From NCBI GenBank assembly GCA_934047225.1, contig OW204009.1, positions 19,899,161 to 19,963,160 of the forward strand: 64,000 nucleotides of DNA, in the 5' to 3' direction. Positions 54,949-64,000 of the stretch are shown piece after piece. Each line of letters starts with the position of its first letter. Within the stretch, counting starts at the first letter, position 1. The translations under genes and the position numbers were made by a program. The notes beneath the pieces are model-generated. The model had not been told where the DNA came from and ran no database searches. It worked only from the letters and a program-made list of their open reading frames with translations. This DNA is from Ypsolopha sequella. Lineage: Eukaryota; Arthropoda; Insecta; Lepidoptera; Ypsolophidae.

Positions 54949-56355
54949 ATGGCGTACCCTATTAAATATTTTCTCCTACAAAAATCTGAGCTTTTGTATG
55001 AAGTGGCTATAAGAGGAGAGGTTCCATCTGAGACAGTCATGGAGTTGCGACGTCAGGTTAATAAAACGACTCAAAAATTTCCTGCAGAGGAAATTCTTGA
55101 CTCATGTTACGAGTTTACGGACGATCTGGCAGGAATAAAGGAATGTCTAACAAAAGTTGCGTTGAATTTAGAATTGTTAAAATCAGGTTTATCTGATAGT
55201 CTTATCAACAGAACTCGGGCAATTTTGAATCACCTTTATCATCGGATACCTAGAGTGGTTAAGCCATTAACTACTGAACATAGTTCATCACTAGAAAAAG
55301 CAACAAAGTCATTTAACGATTCCTATAGCGTTTTCTTGGAATTAACTTCTTCTCAATCTCAGGAGACAAGCGAGTCCTCTTCGCATACTAGCGTCAAACC
55401 TGGCTTCACCCCCGATAATATAACAATTTCAGTCAATTGTGACAGGAGCATTAACTCTGACATCCAAAAACTAAAATATGATGGTAAAACTTGCGTTCGC
55501 TCGTTCATTCAACGCATCAATGAGTTTCAGGAGGCTAAAAATGTGTCTGAAGCTAAAATGTTTTCTACGGCCTATGACATTTTTACTGAAGACGCACTCC
55601 ATTGGTTCAGAGGTATAAAGGACGAAGTCGACAATTGGGATGATTTGCTAATTCGTCTTGAACAAGATTTCGACGTGGTCGATTATGACTACCGTATGTC
55701 CCTTGAAATACGCAATCGTACTCAGGGTGAATCTGAAAACATTAACATCTACCTTTCAATAATGCATGGTATGTTCTCCCGCCTTTCGAAACCTATTTCA
55801 GAGCAGGATAAATTAGAAATATTGCTACACAATATAAGACCGTGTTACGCTAATACATTAGCTTGCTGTGGTGAGATAAAATCCATTGATGGACTACGTT
55901 CCCTGTGCCGGAATTACGAAAACTACCAATCCCGATTTTCTCAATTTCGAGAACCTCCCAAAGTTCATTCGGACACCCTTGCTCCTGAGTTCGCGTACAA
56001 CAGGCCTTCCACGAGTAACTATTCTAATAAATATAATAATTACACACCACAGAACAGTCAAAATAGTAAACAAAACTTCGGCTATAAATACAACTATCCT
56101 AATAAAAATAGTGAGAGCTATGCCTTTAAAAAACCCATACCTGCAGTAAACGCTATTGAGAATGATCACAACTCAATACCGATCAGATCGAAATATTGTC
56201 CCAGGTGTCGTTCCGATGGACACAAACTGAAAGAGTGCAAAGAGCCACGTTTTCCTCTCTGCTTCAAGTGTGGTAAAAAGGACGTTACTTACCCAAATTG
56301 TCCTGATTGTCAGAAACCTCCTAATTACCCAAATCATAGGGACTCAAAAAACTAA
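54949..56355 (+). CDS. gag: Gag of element B, 468 aa
   Basis: ATG 54949 (MAYPIKYFLLQKSELLYE). The middle shares its capsid-like block with gag A (ALHWFRGIKDEVDNWDD, then IRNRTQGESENINIYLSIM). It is followed by an asparagine- and tyrosine-rich linker, a CCHC knuckle (CPRCRSDGHKLKEC) and a second, atypical cysteine cluster (CFKCGKKDVTYPNC) lacking the usual Gly-His. It assembles particles and binds RNA. The frame ends TAA at 56353-56355, preceded by a slippery A AAA AAC, so Pol is likely made by -1 frameshifting. Confidence 0.92.
   Translation: MAYPIKYFLLQKSELLYEVAIRGEVPSETVMELRRQVNKTTQKFPAEEILDSCYEFTDDLAGIKECLTKVALNLELLKSGLSDSLINRTRAILNHLYHRIPRVVKPLTTEHSSSLEKATKSFNDSYSVFLELTSSQSQETSESSSHTSVKPGFTPDNITISVNCDRSINSDIQKLKYDGKTCVRSFIQRINEFQEAKNVSEAKMFSTAYDIFTEDALHWFRGIKDEVDNWDDLLIRLEQDFDVVDYDYRMSLEIRNRTQGESENINIYLSIMHGMFSRLSKPISEQDKLEILLHNIRPCYANTLACCGEIKSIDGLRSLCRNYENYQSRFSQFREPPKVHSDTLAPEFAYNRPSTSNYSNKYNNYTPQNSQNSKQNFGYKYNYPNKNSESYAFKKPIPAVNAIENDHNSIPIRSKYCPRCRSDGHKLKECKEPRFPLCFKCGKKDVTYPNCPDCQKPPNYPNHRDSKN
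56346..56352 (+). promoter_or_regulatory. Probable -1 ribosomal frameshift site
   Basis: In the gag frame the end reads TCA AAA AAC TAA. The heptamer A AAA AAC fits the canonical X XXY YYZ slippery pattern, and a -1 slip enters the pol frame (AAA AAA CTA ATA GGT), which is open from here. No downstream pseudoknot was modelled. Confidence 0.7.
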
Positions 56356-57932
56356 TAGGTGATTGTAGCAAACATTTTGACCAATCGGAATGGCAACAAT
56401 GGCTTAATTTTATAACCAATTTTTTTAAAACCTACTCTGTTGCTACAATCTTACACTCTAAGCCTATTGATGATCCGCGTCCCTTTGTAAAAGTAAATAT
56501 TAATAACTGCGAGTCATTAAACATGTATGGATTATTAGATTCTGGTGCTGTTGTTTCAATATTAGGAAATGACTCGCATAAAGAACTAGTTAATTACGGA
56601 CTTACTCTTTGCACTGATCAGACTATCTTTGTTACTGCTGCCGGTGGACAAAGGATTTCTTCAATCGGATATATTCTTCTACCCGTTCTGTTCGAATGTA
56701 ACCTTAGAGTAATTAAAGCTCATGTGATTCCAGAGATTAACACATCTCTTATTCTGGGTGTTGACTTCTGGAATGAATTCAATATTTGTCCGAAATATTT
56801 GAATTGTGTAAGTTATTTGTCTTCTTGGGACTCTAAATTATCCGAAATTGCTGACAAATCTTCTAAATTTATTCAAAACTATAATAATTTAGAAGAATCT
56901 CAAAAACTTATCGCTGACAGCGTAATAAGCCAGTTCGAAGAAATCTCTTTTGATCGAAAAGGTCTAGGCAGAACTGACTTGATTACACATCGTATCGATA
57001 CCGGTGACGCTCATCCGATTCGACAGCGTTATTACCGCATGTCTCCGGAAAAACAGCGGATTTTAACTGAACAAGTTGACGAAATGCTGGGTCTTGATGT
57101 TATTGAGCCATGTGAAAGTGCTTGGTCGTCACCAGTTCTTATTGTATACAAGAGCAACGGTCAACCCAGATTCTGTCTTGATAGCAGAAAACTCAACTCT
57201 GTGACGAAAAAGGATGCTTACAACTTACCTTATATGTCAGAGATCCTAGATAACATTAGGGATGCTAAATATCTATCAAGCGTAGACCTCTCTAAAGCAT
57301 TCTGGCAAATTCCTATTGCTGAGGAGGATCGAGATAAGACCGCATTTTACATTCCAGGTCGTGGTTCACTCCGTTTCAAAACTACCCCGTTCGGATTGAC
57401 AAATGCACCTGCAACTCAACAACGTCTTGTTGACCAACTGTTTGGTAATTTCGACCTAAAGGCATTCGCGTACCTTGATGACATCGTTGTGATTAGTAGT
57501 TCCTTTGAAGAACACGTTTCTTTACTTCTGCGTGTCCTGGACAAGTTACGTCAAGCCAATTTGACTATAGGTCTTGACAAATGTCAGTTTTTCAGGAGTG
57601 AACTTCACTATCTTGGTTATGTCGTTGATGGCAGAGGTCTTCGCACCGACCCTAAAAAGGTTGAAGCCATTTTAAACTACCCTACACCCACTTCCAAGAA
57701 GGAGCTGAAACGTTTTTTAGGCACGGCATCGTGGTACAGACGCTTTATTCCTAATTTCAGTACTTTGGCAGGTCCACTAAACATTCTCACTTCTACTAAA
57801 AAGAATGCCCCTCCATTTGCCTGGACTGTTGAGGCTGATAAAGCTTTTCTCGAATTAAAGTCACTTCTAGTCCAATCCCCTGTATTAGCTTGTCCAAACT
57901 ATGACCATCCATTTGAGGTACACACTGACTGA
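56355..57932 (+). pseudogene. pol: Pol of element B, truncated after reverse transcriptase
   Basis: Read from the frameshift: IGDCSKHFDQSEWQQWL, then protease GLLDSGAVVSILG, reverse transcriptase with SVDLSKAFWQIPI, KTTPFGLTNAPATQQRL and FAYLDDIVVIS, the thumb region TASWYRRFIPNFS, and the very start of RNase H (LACPNYDHPFEVHTD), where TGA 57930-57932 ends it. An intact relative would continue with a DAS motif, the rest of RNase H and integrase; both are gone. The reverse transcriptase itself has no lesion. Mobilisation would need RNase H and integrase supplied by another copy. Confidence 0.93.
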
Positions 57933-58230
57933 AACCATTTTTGTCTCGAGGCCGTACCTGTTTAAAGGTCGATAGACATTATTAAATTTTCATCTTTGTT
58001 TGAGTTACAGCGAGTGATCGAAAGATAACTTATTTCGATGACTCAATAATAAAAGATGCAAACTTAATGTTAACTTTATATTTATGTTTGCTTGCAATGA
58101 TTATGACGTATGAAAGGTTTTTAAGTGAGGAAGTATGTTGAGGAAGAAGGAATGTGTGCTGTTACTCAAGCAGGTTATTAAGTCAGACGTATTTTACGTA
58201 GGTAAAATCCTAACCTATGAGAGGGGGTAC
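57933..58230 (+). other. Deletion scar and 3' untranslated region of element B
   Basis: After the premature stop, SRPYLFKGR-stop in one frame may be the original end of Pol, so the deletion junction probably lies at about 57930. The polypurine tract GAGAGGGGGTAC at 58219-58230 precedes the 3' LTR. Confidence 0.55.
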
Positions 58231-58931
58231 TGTGACGTTGTCTACATAATAAACATTATTGTAAAAAAATAAACATTAAAATAAAAACAAAATTAACTAA
58301 AGCAAATACTAAACGCTGCTTCGTAAATGATCGGACAAACTCGTGCAAACTCGTATTTCAAATTCAAATCTCGAGAACGTTTCGGAGCCGCGAGAGGAGA
58401 ACGCATTCGTCCATTGACCTTTACGGAACGGTCGAATACTTTGTGGCTGATTTATCAAATTCTTTTTTATTTGTCTTTTGCTACGTATATTTGTGAATAC
58501 TATTATAGTGTCTTATCCCAACTTTGGGTTTCACGAACCGGAACAAAATATCTACTGACCGGAATCTACGAATTCTACGGCTGAGTTCATCCAGTGACTA
58601 CTGCAACTGGTGCCTGCCTGGAGAACTACTAAGCAACTTTGGATTTCACGAACCGGAACAGTCGTGCCAACCCTACTGCACGACTTTGTCAACTATATCT
58701 ACGAGGGAAGTGCGGTATAGTGCCAGTGCGGGTAAAACCAGAAAGACTTAAGACTGAACCACCCTCACCCTGAGAAACTACTTTTTTTTTTTACCGTCTC
58801 ACATCTTGTTATTTAAAAAAAAATTACTTACATATTAACTTAACCTAATTTATATATTCTTTTTTTTTTTAATAAATTGATATTTAATTGTTTGCGTGTG
58901 TATTAATAATTTCTCACCTACACACGTGACA
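58231..58931 (+). repeat. 3' LTR of element B, 701 bp
   Basis: Same sequence and length as the 5' LTR, followed by the GGGGG duplication. Confidence 0.95.
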
Positions 58932-58997
58932 GGGGGTTCCCGGAATATGTTAGCCGATTCCAGTCCTCGGAGGGGACCTTTGAACCTCACGATGACA

Positions 58998-59355
58998 TGC
59001 CAATCACGTATGTAGAAAGATTTTACATGACTTGATTTCGCTGTGGTTGCCATGTTGCAGTCCGTAGTGGCAAGTTCTTTGTTAGAATTTTACCAATTAT
59101 GGCCGCAAATGTTTCAACATAATTTTTTTCCCCTCCTGTGAACGTTCTCGGCGTTCCCTCCTTTTGTCCGGGTAAAGCTATTAAGGCCAGACGGCCAATA
59201 GCATATTAAGTCACTTCAAAAAAAAAAAAAAATTATGTTGAAACATTTGCGGCCATATGGTAAAATTCTAACAAAGAACTTGCCACTACGGACTGCAACA
59301 TGGCAACCACAGCGAAATCAGGTCATGTAATATCTTTCAACATACGTGATTGGCA
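58998..59355. mobile_element. Foldback or MITE with about 135-bp arms
   Basis: TGCCAATCACGTATGT at the left is mirrored by ACATACGTGATTGGCA at the right. The arms continue through GTGGTTGCCATGTTGCAG and ATTATGTTGAAACATTTGCG with few mismatches. The spacer is about 90 bp. No coding region. Confidence 0.85.
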
Positions 59356-59367
59356 ACCGAGCAATTT

Positions 59368-60343
59368 CTTATATATATGGTGGTATAATGCTATCTTCTA
59401 TATATAGTGGTACAATGATATCTTTTATATATGGTGGTATAATTATATCTTATATATATGGTGGTACAATGATATCTTATATATATGGTGGTATAATTAT
59501 ATCTTATATATATGGTGGTATAATGATATCTTATAAATATGGTGGTATAATGATATCTTATATATATGGTGGTATAATGATATCTTATATATATGGTGGT
59601 ATAATGATATCTTATATATATGGTGGTAAAATGATATCTTTTATATATGGTGGTACAATGATATCTTATAAATATGGTGGTATAATGATATCTTATATAT
59701 ATGGTGGTATAATGATATCTTATATATATGGTGGTATAATGATATCTTATAAATATGGTGGTATAATGATATCTTATATATATGGTGGTATAATGATATC
59801 TTATATATATGGTGGTATAATGATATCTTATATATATGGTGGTACAATGATATCTTATATATATGGTGGTACAATGATATCTTATATATATGGTGGTATA
59901 ATGATATCTTATATATATGGTGGTACAATGATATCTTATATATATGGTGGTACAATGATATCTTATATATATGGTGGTATAATGATATCTTATATATATG
60001 GTGGTACAATGATATCTTATATATATGGTGGTACAATGATATCTTATATATATGGTGGTATAATGATATCTTATATATATGGTGGTATAATGATATCTTA
60101 TATATATGGTGGTATAATGATATCTTATATATATGGTGGTACAATGATATCTTATATATATGGTGGTATAATGATATCTTATATATATGGTGGTACAATG
60201 ATATCTTATATATATGGTGGTATAATGATATCTTATATATATGGTGGTATAATGATATCTTATATATATGGTGGTACAATGATATCTTATATATATGGTG
60301 GTACAATGATATCTTCTATATATGGTGGTACAATGATATCTTT
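59368..60343. repeat. 27-bp minisatellite, about 36 copies
   Basis: The unit TATATATGGTGG, then TATAATGATATCT, varies mainly at ATAATG versus ACAATG. It gives open frames on both strands (ISYIYGGIM repeated; SLYHHIYKI on the minus strand), which are artefacts of a period divisible by 3. Confidence 0.95.
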
Positions 60344-60564
60344 GTCGAATGATTTCTCTTAAGCTTCTCTAACGGTAAAATAGTAAGTTGAATGTCGTAA
60401 AGGCTATATATTATATATATTTTTTGTTGCATAATTAAAATAAAATTAAAATTAAAATTCAGTAACCTTAAAGGATAGCATAAAAAGTAGTGTTAAAAAA
60501 TTTAATATCGAACTTTCACTTTTCTGTTAACAAAGCAATAAATAATTAAGCATCTCTCTTTTAG
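60344..60564 (+). other. End of the large FN3-gene intron
   Basis: AT-rich. It ends in the acceptor CATCTCTCTTTTAG at 60551-60564. Confidence 0.65.
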
Positions 60565-60855
60565 CAAAACCATCGGCACCCAGAAGTTTCAGTATAACCG
60601 AAATGGCGGAGAAGGATAACGGCTTTACAATAGAAGTTATATGGAAAATACCGTCTAGCGATGGCGGAAAACCGATACAAAACTATAATGTACAACAGAG
60701 AGTAAGAAAAGGTGAGGGTGTGTGGGAGGACGGGGAGACTGTGCCAGGGAGCGACACTAGCGCCGCGCTGGAAGTACCTAATGACTCTTACGAGTTTCAA
60801 GTGCGAGCTCGCAACATGCTTGACTACGGCCCACCGAGTAACGTCGAATGGGCAG
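60565..60855 (+). CDS. Internal exon of a multi-fibronectin type III gene (exon n+1)
   Basis: A 291-bp exon between TTTTAG and GTAACA, phase 1 at both ends, so it splices in frame to 45366 (IAVTV joined to AKPSAPRSFSI). It encodes one FN3 domain: KPSAPRSFSITEMAEK, the core tryptophan in IEVIWKIPSSDGGKP, IQNYNVQQRVRKGEG, and the closing SYEFQVRARNMLDYGPPS. SSDGGKPIQNY is the classic D/N-G-G-x-P-I turn. The two adjacent single-domain exons with matching phases show that the gene is built of tandem FN3 modules. More exons must lie on both sides of the window. Confidence 0.82.
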
Positions 60856-61135
60856 GTAACACATTATCATTTATTAATTACTTCTTTTAACTCGTTTCTA
60901 TTGCAGTTAAACATTGACCTCCCATGAACAAGTAGAAGGAAGCGTCCGAACGGCGATATGCATAAGAATACATTAACCTATATAGATAGCAAACGCATTC
61001 AATCAAATTAAGGCGTTAATTCGTTACAATAAGATTCAATGTCAGTTGTTACACAATCGTCATTACATTCAAATGGAATTGAGCACTGACCTCCTATGAA
61101 CAAGTACACATCAGATCTATTATTTTATTACCTTT
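60856..61135 (+). other. FN3-gene intron, no feature
   Basis: Starts at the GTAACA donor. Two related phrases, TGACCTCCCATGAACAAGTA and TGACCTCCTATGAACAAGTA, about 165 bp apart suggest a decayed duplication. Confidence 0.5.
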
Positions 61136-61290
61136 TTAGGGTTCCCTACTCAACAACAAGGAACCCTTATAGTTTCGCCATGTCCGTCTGTTTGTCTGTC
61201 TGTCTGTCTCTCTATCCGCGGCTTGGCTTAGAGACTATTAGTACTAGAAATCTGTAATTTGGCATGGGTATACATATGACAGAAGAATAT
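61136..61290. repeat. Lepidopteran GGGTTCC-type repeat fragment
   Basis: TTTAGGGTTCCCTACTC, AAGGAACCCTTATAG and a CTGT-rich microsatellite (CCGTCTGTTTGTCTGTCTG) appear in the order usual for this abundant repeat. Confidence 0.65.
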
Positions 61291-61297
61291 GCCTGGG

Positions 61298-61516
61298 GTG
61301 GGCAGCATTCGGGAAGTTGCGTCACATATTTACGTCGCCAATACCGCAGTGCTTAAAGGCTAAAGTATATAACCAGTGCGTCCTTCCAGTGATGACGTAC
61401 GGCGCTGAGACGTGGTCTCTTACCAAAGGCTTGATCCGCCGATGTAAGGTCGCTCAACGAGCTATGAAGTGGGCTATGCTTGGGATATCTTTGATGGATG
61501 GCGTAATATTGGGCTG
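61298..61516 (+). pseudogene. LINE ORF2 C-terminal fragment, RTE-like
   Basis: Reads GKLRHIFTSPIPQCLKAKVY, QCVLPVMTYGAETWSLTKG and KVAQRAMKWAMLGISLMDG, then a stop. The LPVMTYGAETW-x-L and AQRAM-x-RAMLG-SL words mark the region after the reverse transcriptase in RTE-like LINEs. No catalytic part is present. Confidence 0.7.
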
Positions 61517-61666
61517 ATGGATGGATGGACACATATTTATCACGCCTATAAAGTGGTATTGTAAAATTTTGAAAAAGATTTTTTTAAGGTACCTTCTTCT
61601 TGGTGGGCTCGGTTTCCGCACCTAGTCTCTTAGTTGGACCTTTGTGCGTGGAAAGTTTGGAGCCGG

Positions 61667-61983
61667 CTATTCCAGCCAGCCCAGCTCTCGCCAAGCGTCC
61701 CCGGTTTACCGAGGATCTAAGCCCGTTGTGTGCTGACGCCTACGCAGTCTATCATCACGTGGGTTGGCGTTTCTTCGGTCTCCATACAAGCTCTGCATAG
61801 AGGATTGTCCGTCAGACCTATATTATAGAAATGTCTGTTGAGGTTACTATGTCCCGTAATTAGCCCTACCATCATGCGAAGGTTCAATCTATTGAGACGA
61901 AGTAGTTTCTTTGTCAGGCGACGCGATGGTCCACGGTGCGTGAAACCGCTTTCGTCTGTCTGCAAGTTGTCATGCTTGCCCAT
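61667..61983 (-). pseudogene. LINE RNase H-region fragment, R1/I-like
   Basis: Minus-strand reading: VGLITGHSNLNRHFYNIGL, DNPLCRACMETEETPTHVM, then a shift into GDAWRELGWLE and a stop. The LTGH-x-LN-x-H, C-R-C-x-EE-x-x-H-x-x-x-DC and RE-LGWLE words occur near the C-terminus of R1- and I-group LINE ORF2 proteins. Confidence 0.65.
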
Positions 61984-62257
61984 TGCTCAGCATGCTAAAT
62001 AATACACATGTGTCCAATTCAACGAAAGTGCGCTTACCCACATACTATCCTACATAATACACAACACCTTCACCCTTATTTACTACATAATTTTAAACAT
62101 AATGAACCCACAGAAAACTCTTATTTAAAATATACTATTACAACCTGCTAATAACATCAATCAGTTGACCAAAACAAAACAATGGGACTTATTACTAATA
62201 TACCTTAATCTATTTCCTTAACATAAACATAAAGATTTCAATAACAAAATTACAACC
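61984..62257. other. No gene recognised
   Basis: AT-rich spacer between LINE and gypsy fragments. Confidence 0.5.
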
Positions 62258-62920
62258 TTAATCTATTTCTTCCCACCCATATCGCTTTGGTTGATTGCGA
62301 TTTCTAATCGGAAACTTTTTCCCACGCATCCCGTTTTCTGATTTATTTGTTACAGTTGCGGGCGTAGTTGTGGACGCATTAGGTTCACACACCGCGGTAG
62401 GGGGCGAAACCGCAACTACACCTGGCAGCTCATTATCAGCTGACTGAGATCGCTCCACTCTGGTTCCTGGCTGCTGGTCATGGGGAAATATAAGTGACTT
62501 ACGCGGGTTGTTACTGACCACTTCATTTCGTGTTGATTGATCAAATATCGTATCTCTACAGGAGATGCCACTATCTACGTCACTTTTAACCCTCTGTTTA
62601 AGCTGATCAACATGTCTGTGAATTTCGGTTTCAAAAATAGATCTAACGCAGTAATCAGTGTTTCCTAACTTTTTGCTAACCGTACCTGCAACCCATTTAT
62701 CAGGAGTTTTACTCGAATACTCTCGGTACCAAACCGACGCTCCCGGTGGAAGCTGACGGTGCGTGGCACCCGCGTCCGCCTCACTGCGTGTCTGCCACGC
62801 GGCGACTCGTGCTTCTCTTTCGGGCTTCAAATTGTCTAACCTCATTCGAAGATTACGGCCCTGCAGTAAATTAACGGTGCTGTCACCAGTAGTTGTATGT
62901 TCGGTGTTTCTATAAGCCAA
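62258..62920 (-). pseudogene. Gypsy integrase C-terminal fragment
   Basis: Minus-strand frame of 220 codons: MAYRNTEHTTTGDSTVNLL, GRNLRMRLDNLKP, SVWYREYSSKTPDKWVAGTV, IHRHVDQLKQRV, ending PKRYGWEEID. YRNTEHTTTG-SP-LL and the KW-x-GT-x-x-LG, RHVDQL words are the end of the integrase core and the following beta-barrel of Ty3/gypsy Pol. The D,D,E core lies upstream and is missing; at 62921 the sequence switches to an unrelated LINE on the other strand. Confidence 0.75.
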
Positions 62921-62921
62921 C

Positions 62922-63147
62922 AGAACCGAAGTGATGGTTCAAAACACTCTCAGTGCGCCAGTCGATATAAAACTCGGTGAGGCATCGCTGAAGCAAGTAG
63001 AGAAATTCAAATATCTGGGGAGTACGATTACATCCAAGTGCCATCTTGACGACGAAGTCTACAGCAGAATAGGAGCAGCTGCAGCACGACAGTATACAAA
63101 GCAGTGATAAGACCAATGGTCTCGTACGGTGCCGTTGTCTGGAAATA
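62922..63147 (+). pseudogene. LINE fragment, reverse transcriptase thumb region
   Basis: Reads NRTEVMVQNTLSAP, LGEASLKQVEKFKYLGSTIT and LDDEVYSRIGAAAARQ, then (shifted) YKAVIRPMVSYGAVVWK. FKYLGS-IT is the conserved step after the catalytic YADD in LINEs. Truncated at both ends. Confidence 0.65.
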
Positions 63148-63156
63148 GCCATAGCA

Positions 63157-64000
63157 TTATATTTGGGCGTAGTCCCCATTTTTGCTCATCATGCGTTTGC
63201 ACTGCCATAGTGCTATGGTTCCCTTTTTCAGTTTATTGTTCATGTGTTTTGTCCAATTCAGCTTGTTGTCTAGTATCATTCCAAGGTATTTGACTTCAGT
63301 TGATATGGTTAGTTCAGTGCCGAAAAGTTTCGGTAGTCTCATGTTCGCCAGTTTTCTTTTATTGGTGAACAGGACTAACTCAGTCTTTTTCAGGTTTACT
63401 GCTTGTTGATACTCTTCGTACCATTTTTCAACGATTTTTAAAGCAGCCTGTATTAACTCGCAGAGCGTTTCTTCAAATTTCCCATTGATTAGAATAGAAA
63501 GGTCGTCGGCATAGCCTATCGTGTGATAGCACCTCTCGTTGAGGCGTCGGATTAGATCGTCTGCCACGATGTTCCAGAGCAGTGTTGATAGGACGCCTCC
63601 TTGTGGGCAGCTTTTAGCAACCACATCTCTGGTAGTGCCATTCACACTTAGTTGCACAGCTCTCAGGTTAAGCATGTTGTCTATCCACCCGCGTAGTGTT
63701 GGTTCGACATCATACTTGAGAAGGGCATGGTTGATGTTTGTGAATCTAGTTTTGTCAAAGACGCCCTCGATAGCGATAAAGGCACCTAGGGTTGACTCTT
63801 TTGTATTTAGAGCGCTCTCGATTCTTTTCACTACGCTATGCAGAGCCGACTCCCGAACTATAGGAGTGTTGGTTCGGGTGTAACATTTTCTTCTTTAGAG
63901 CTCCATCTCTGATATGCCCATTGCATAGCCATTCGAGGGTCTTAAGAAGAAAGGATGTAAGACTGATGGGTCTGAAGGCTTTTGCTTCAGTGTAATCACT
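63157..64000 (-). pseudogene. LINE reverse transcriptase, continues beyond the window
   Basis: Minus-strand reading from the right edge: SDYTEAKAFRPISLTSFLLK, a frameshift near 63880, then ALNTKESTLGAFIAIEGVFD, VVAKSCPQGGVLSTLLWNIV, the catalytic HTIGYADDLSILING and KYLGMILDNKLNWTKHM, ending near 63157. The motif order is typical of R1/Jockey-group LINEs. The FDIEGAFD motif is altered to IAIEGVFD. The element runs off the window. Confidence 0.8.

Larger units (their letters stand above)
53763..58931 (+). mobile_element. Ty3/gypsy retrotransposon B, recent but truncated, 5169 bp
   Basis: The LTRs are 701 bp each and look identical, and the 5-bp target duplication GGGGG lies at 53758-53762 and 58932-58936. 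It has a primer-binding site, an intact gag, and pol with protease and reverse transcriptase, but pol stops at the start of RNase H and no integrase follows. An internal deletion therefore preceded, or came very soon after, its insertion. It is closely related in layout to element A. Confidence 0.95.

Noticed and set aside
59346..60362. 338-codon and opposing 221-codon frames in the 27-bp array
   Set aside because: Repeat artefacts on both strands, AT-rich, no domain.
1..64000. tRNA, rRNA or snRNA genes
   Set aside because: No cloverleaf with A and B boxes, and no rRNA or snRNA landmark, was recognised on either strand by eye. A covariance-model search would be needed to exclude decayed copies.

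Overview
The window reads as a repeat-choked intronic or intergenic stretch of an insect genome, most likely a moth or butterfly. Evidence for Lepidoptera: several copies of repeats ending in GAAGTCGGTTAAAA, repeats built on GGGTTCCGTACC and CGAGTCCGACTCGCAC, and a mix of CR1-like, BEL/Pao, Ty3/gypsy, RLE-type and Sola-like elements. There are no prokaryotic operons, rRNA or tRNA genes. The only convincing host coding sequence is two phase 1-1 exons on the + strand (45037-45366 and 60565-60855), each encoding one fibronectin type III domain of a larger protein. The roughly 15.2 kb intron between them is almost wholly repeats and mobile elements.

Layout. 1-12457: interspersed repeats, two copies of a foldback plus module repeat (1811-2970 and 10098-11250), a 65-bp minisatellite beside a tyrosine-recombinase-like remnant (6011-6916), and a LINE C-terminal scrap. 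12458-18759: a Ty3/gypsy element (A) with a full 5' LTR, broken gag and pol, and a truncated 3' LTR. 18760-30879: a minus-strand LINE whose ORF2 is interrupted by a 37-bp minisatellite. That minisatellite is itself split by about 10 kb holding a CR1-like LINE, a BEL/Pao gag and protease remnant, and a possible small spliced minus-strand gene. 30941-34002: an apparently intact RLE-type (R2-like) retrotransposon on the minus strand. 35017-37279: about 48 copies of a 47-bp repeat. 37768-38542: a foldback element. 38543-44678: a 41-bp minisatellite split by a complete 4.2 kb Sola-like DNA transposon. 45037 onward: the FN3 gene.

Inside the FN3 intron lies a decayed third gypsy pol (C) whose RNase H region carries three separate minisatellites with periods of 69, 22 and 15 bp. 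The 22-bp array is in turn broken by a DNA transposon remnant with an 8-bp target duplication. Next come a young but truncated gypsy element (B, 53763-58931) with 701-bp LTRs that look identical, a foldback element and a 27-bp array. 61136-64000 is a mosaic of LINE and gypsy fragments on both strands.

The main theme is reciprocal: tandem arrays have arisen inside retroelement coding sequence, and mobile elements have then landed inside those arrays, giving clean target duplications and a readable nesting order. Element types are called from motifs read by eye. Family names below superfamily level are inference.
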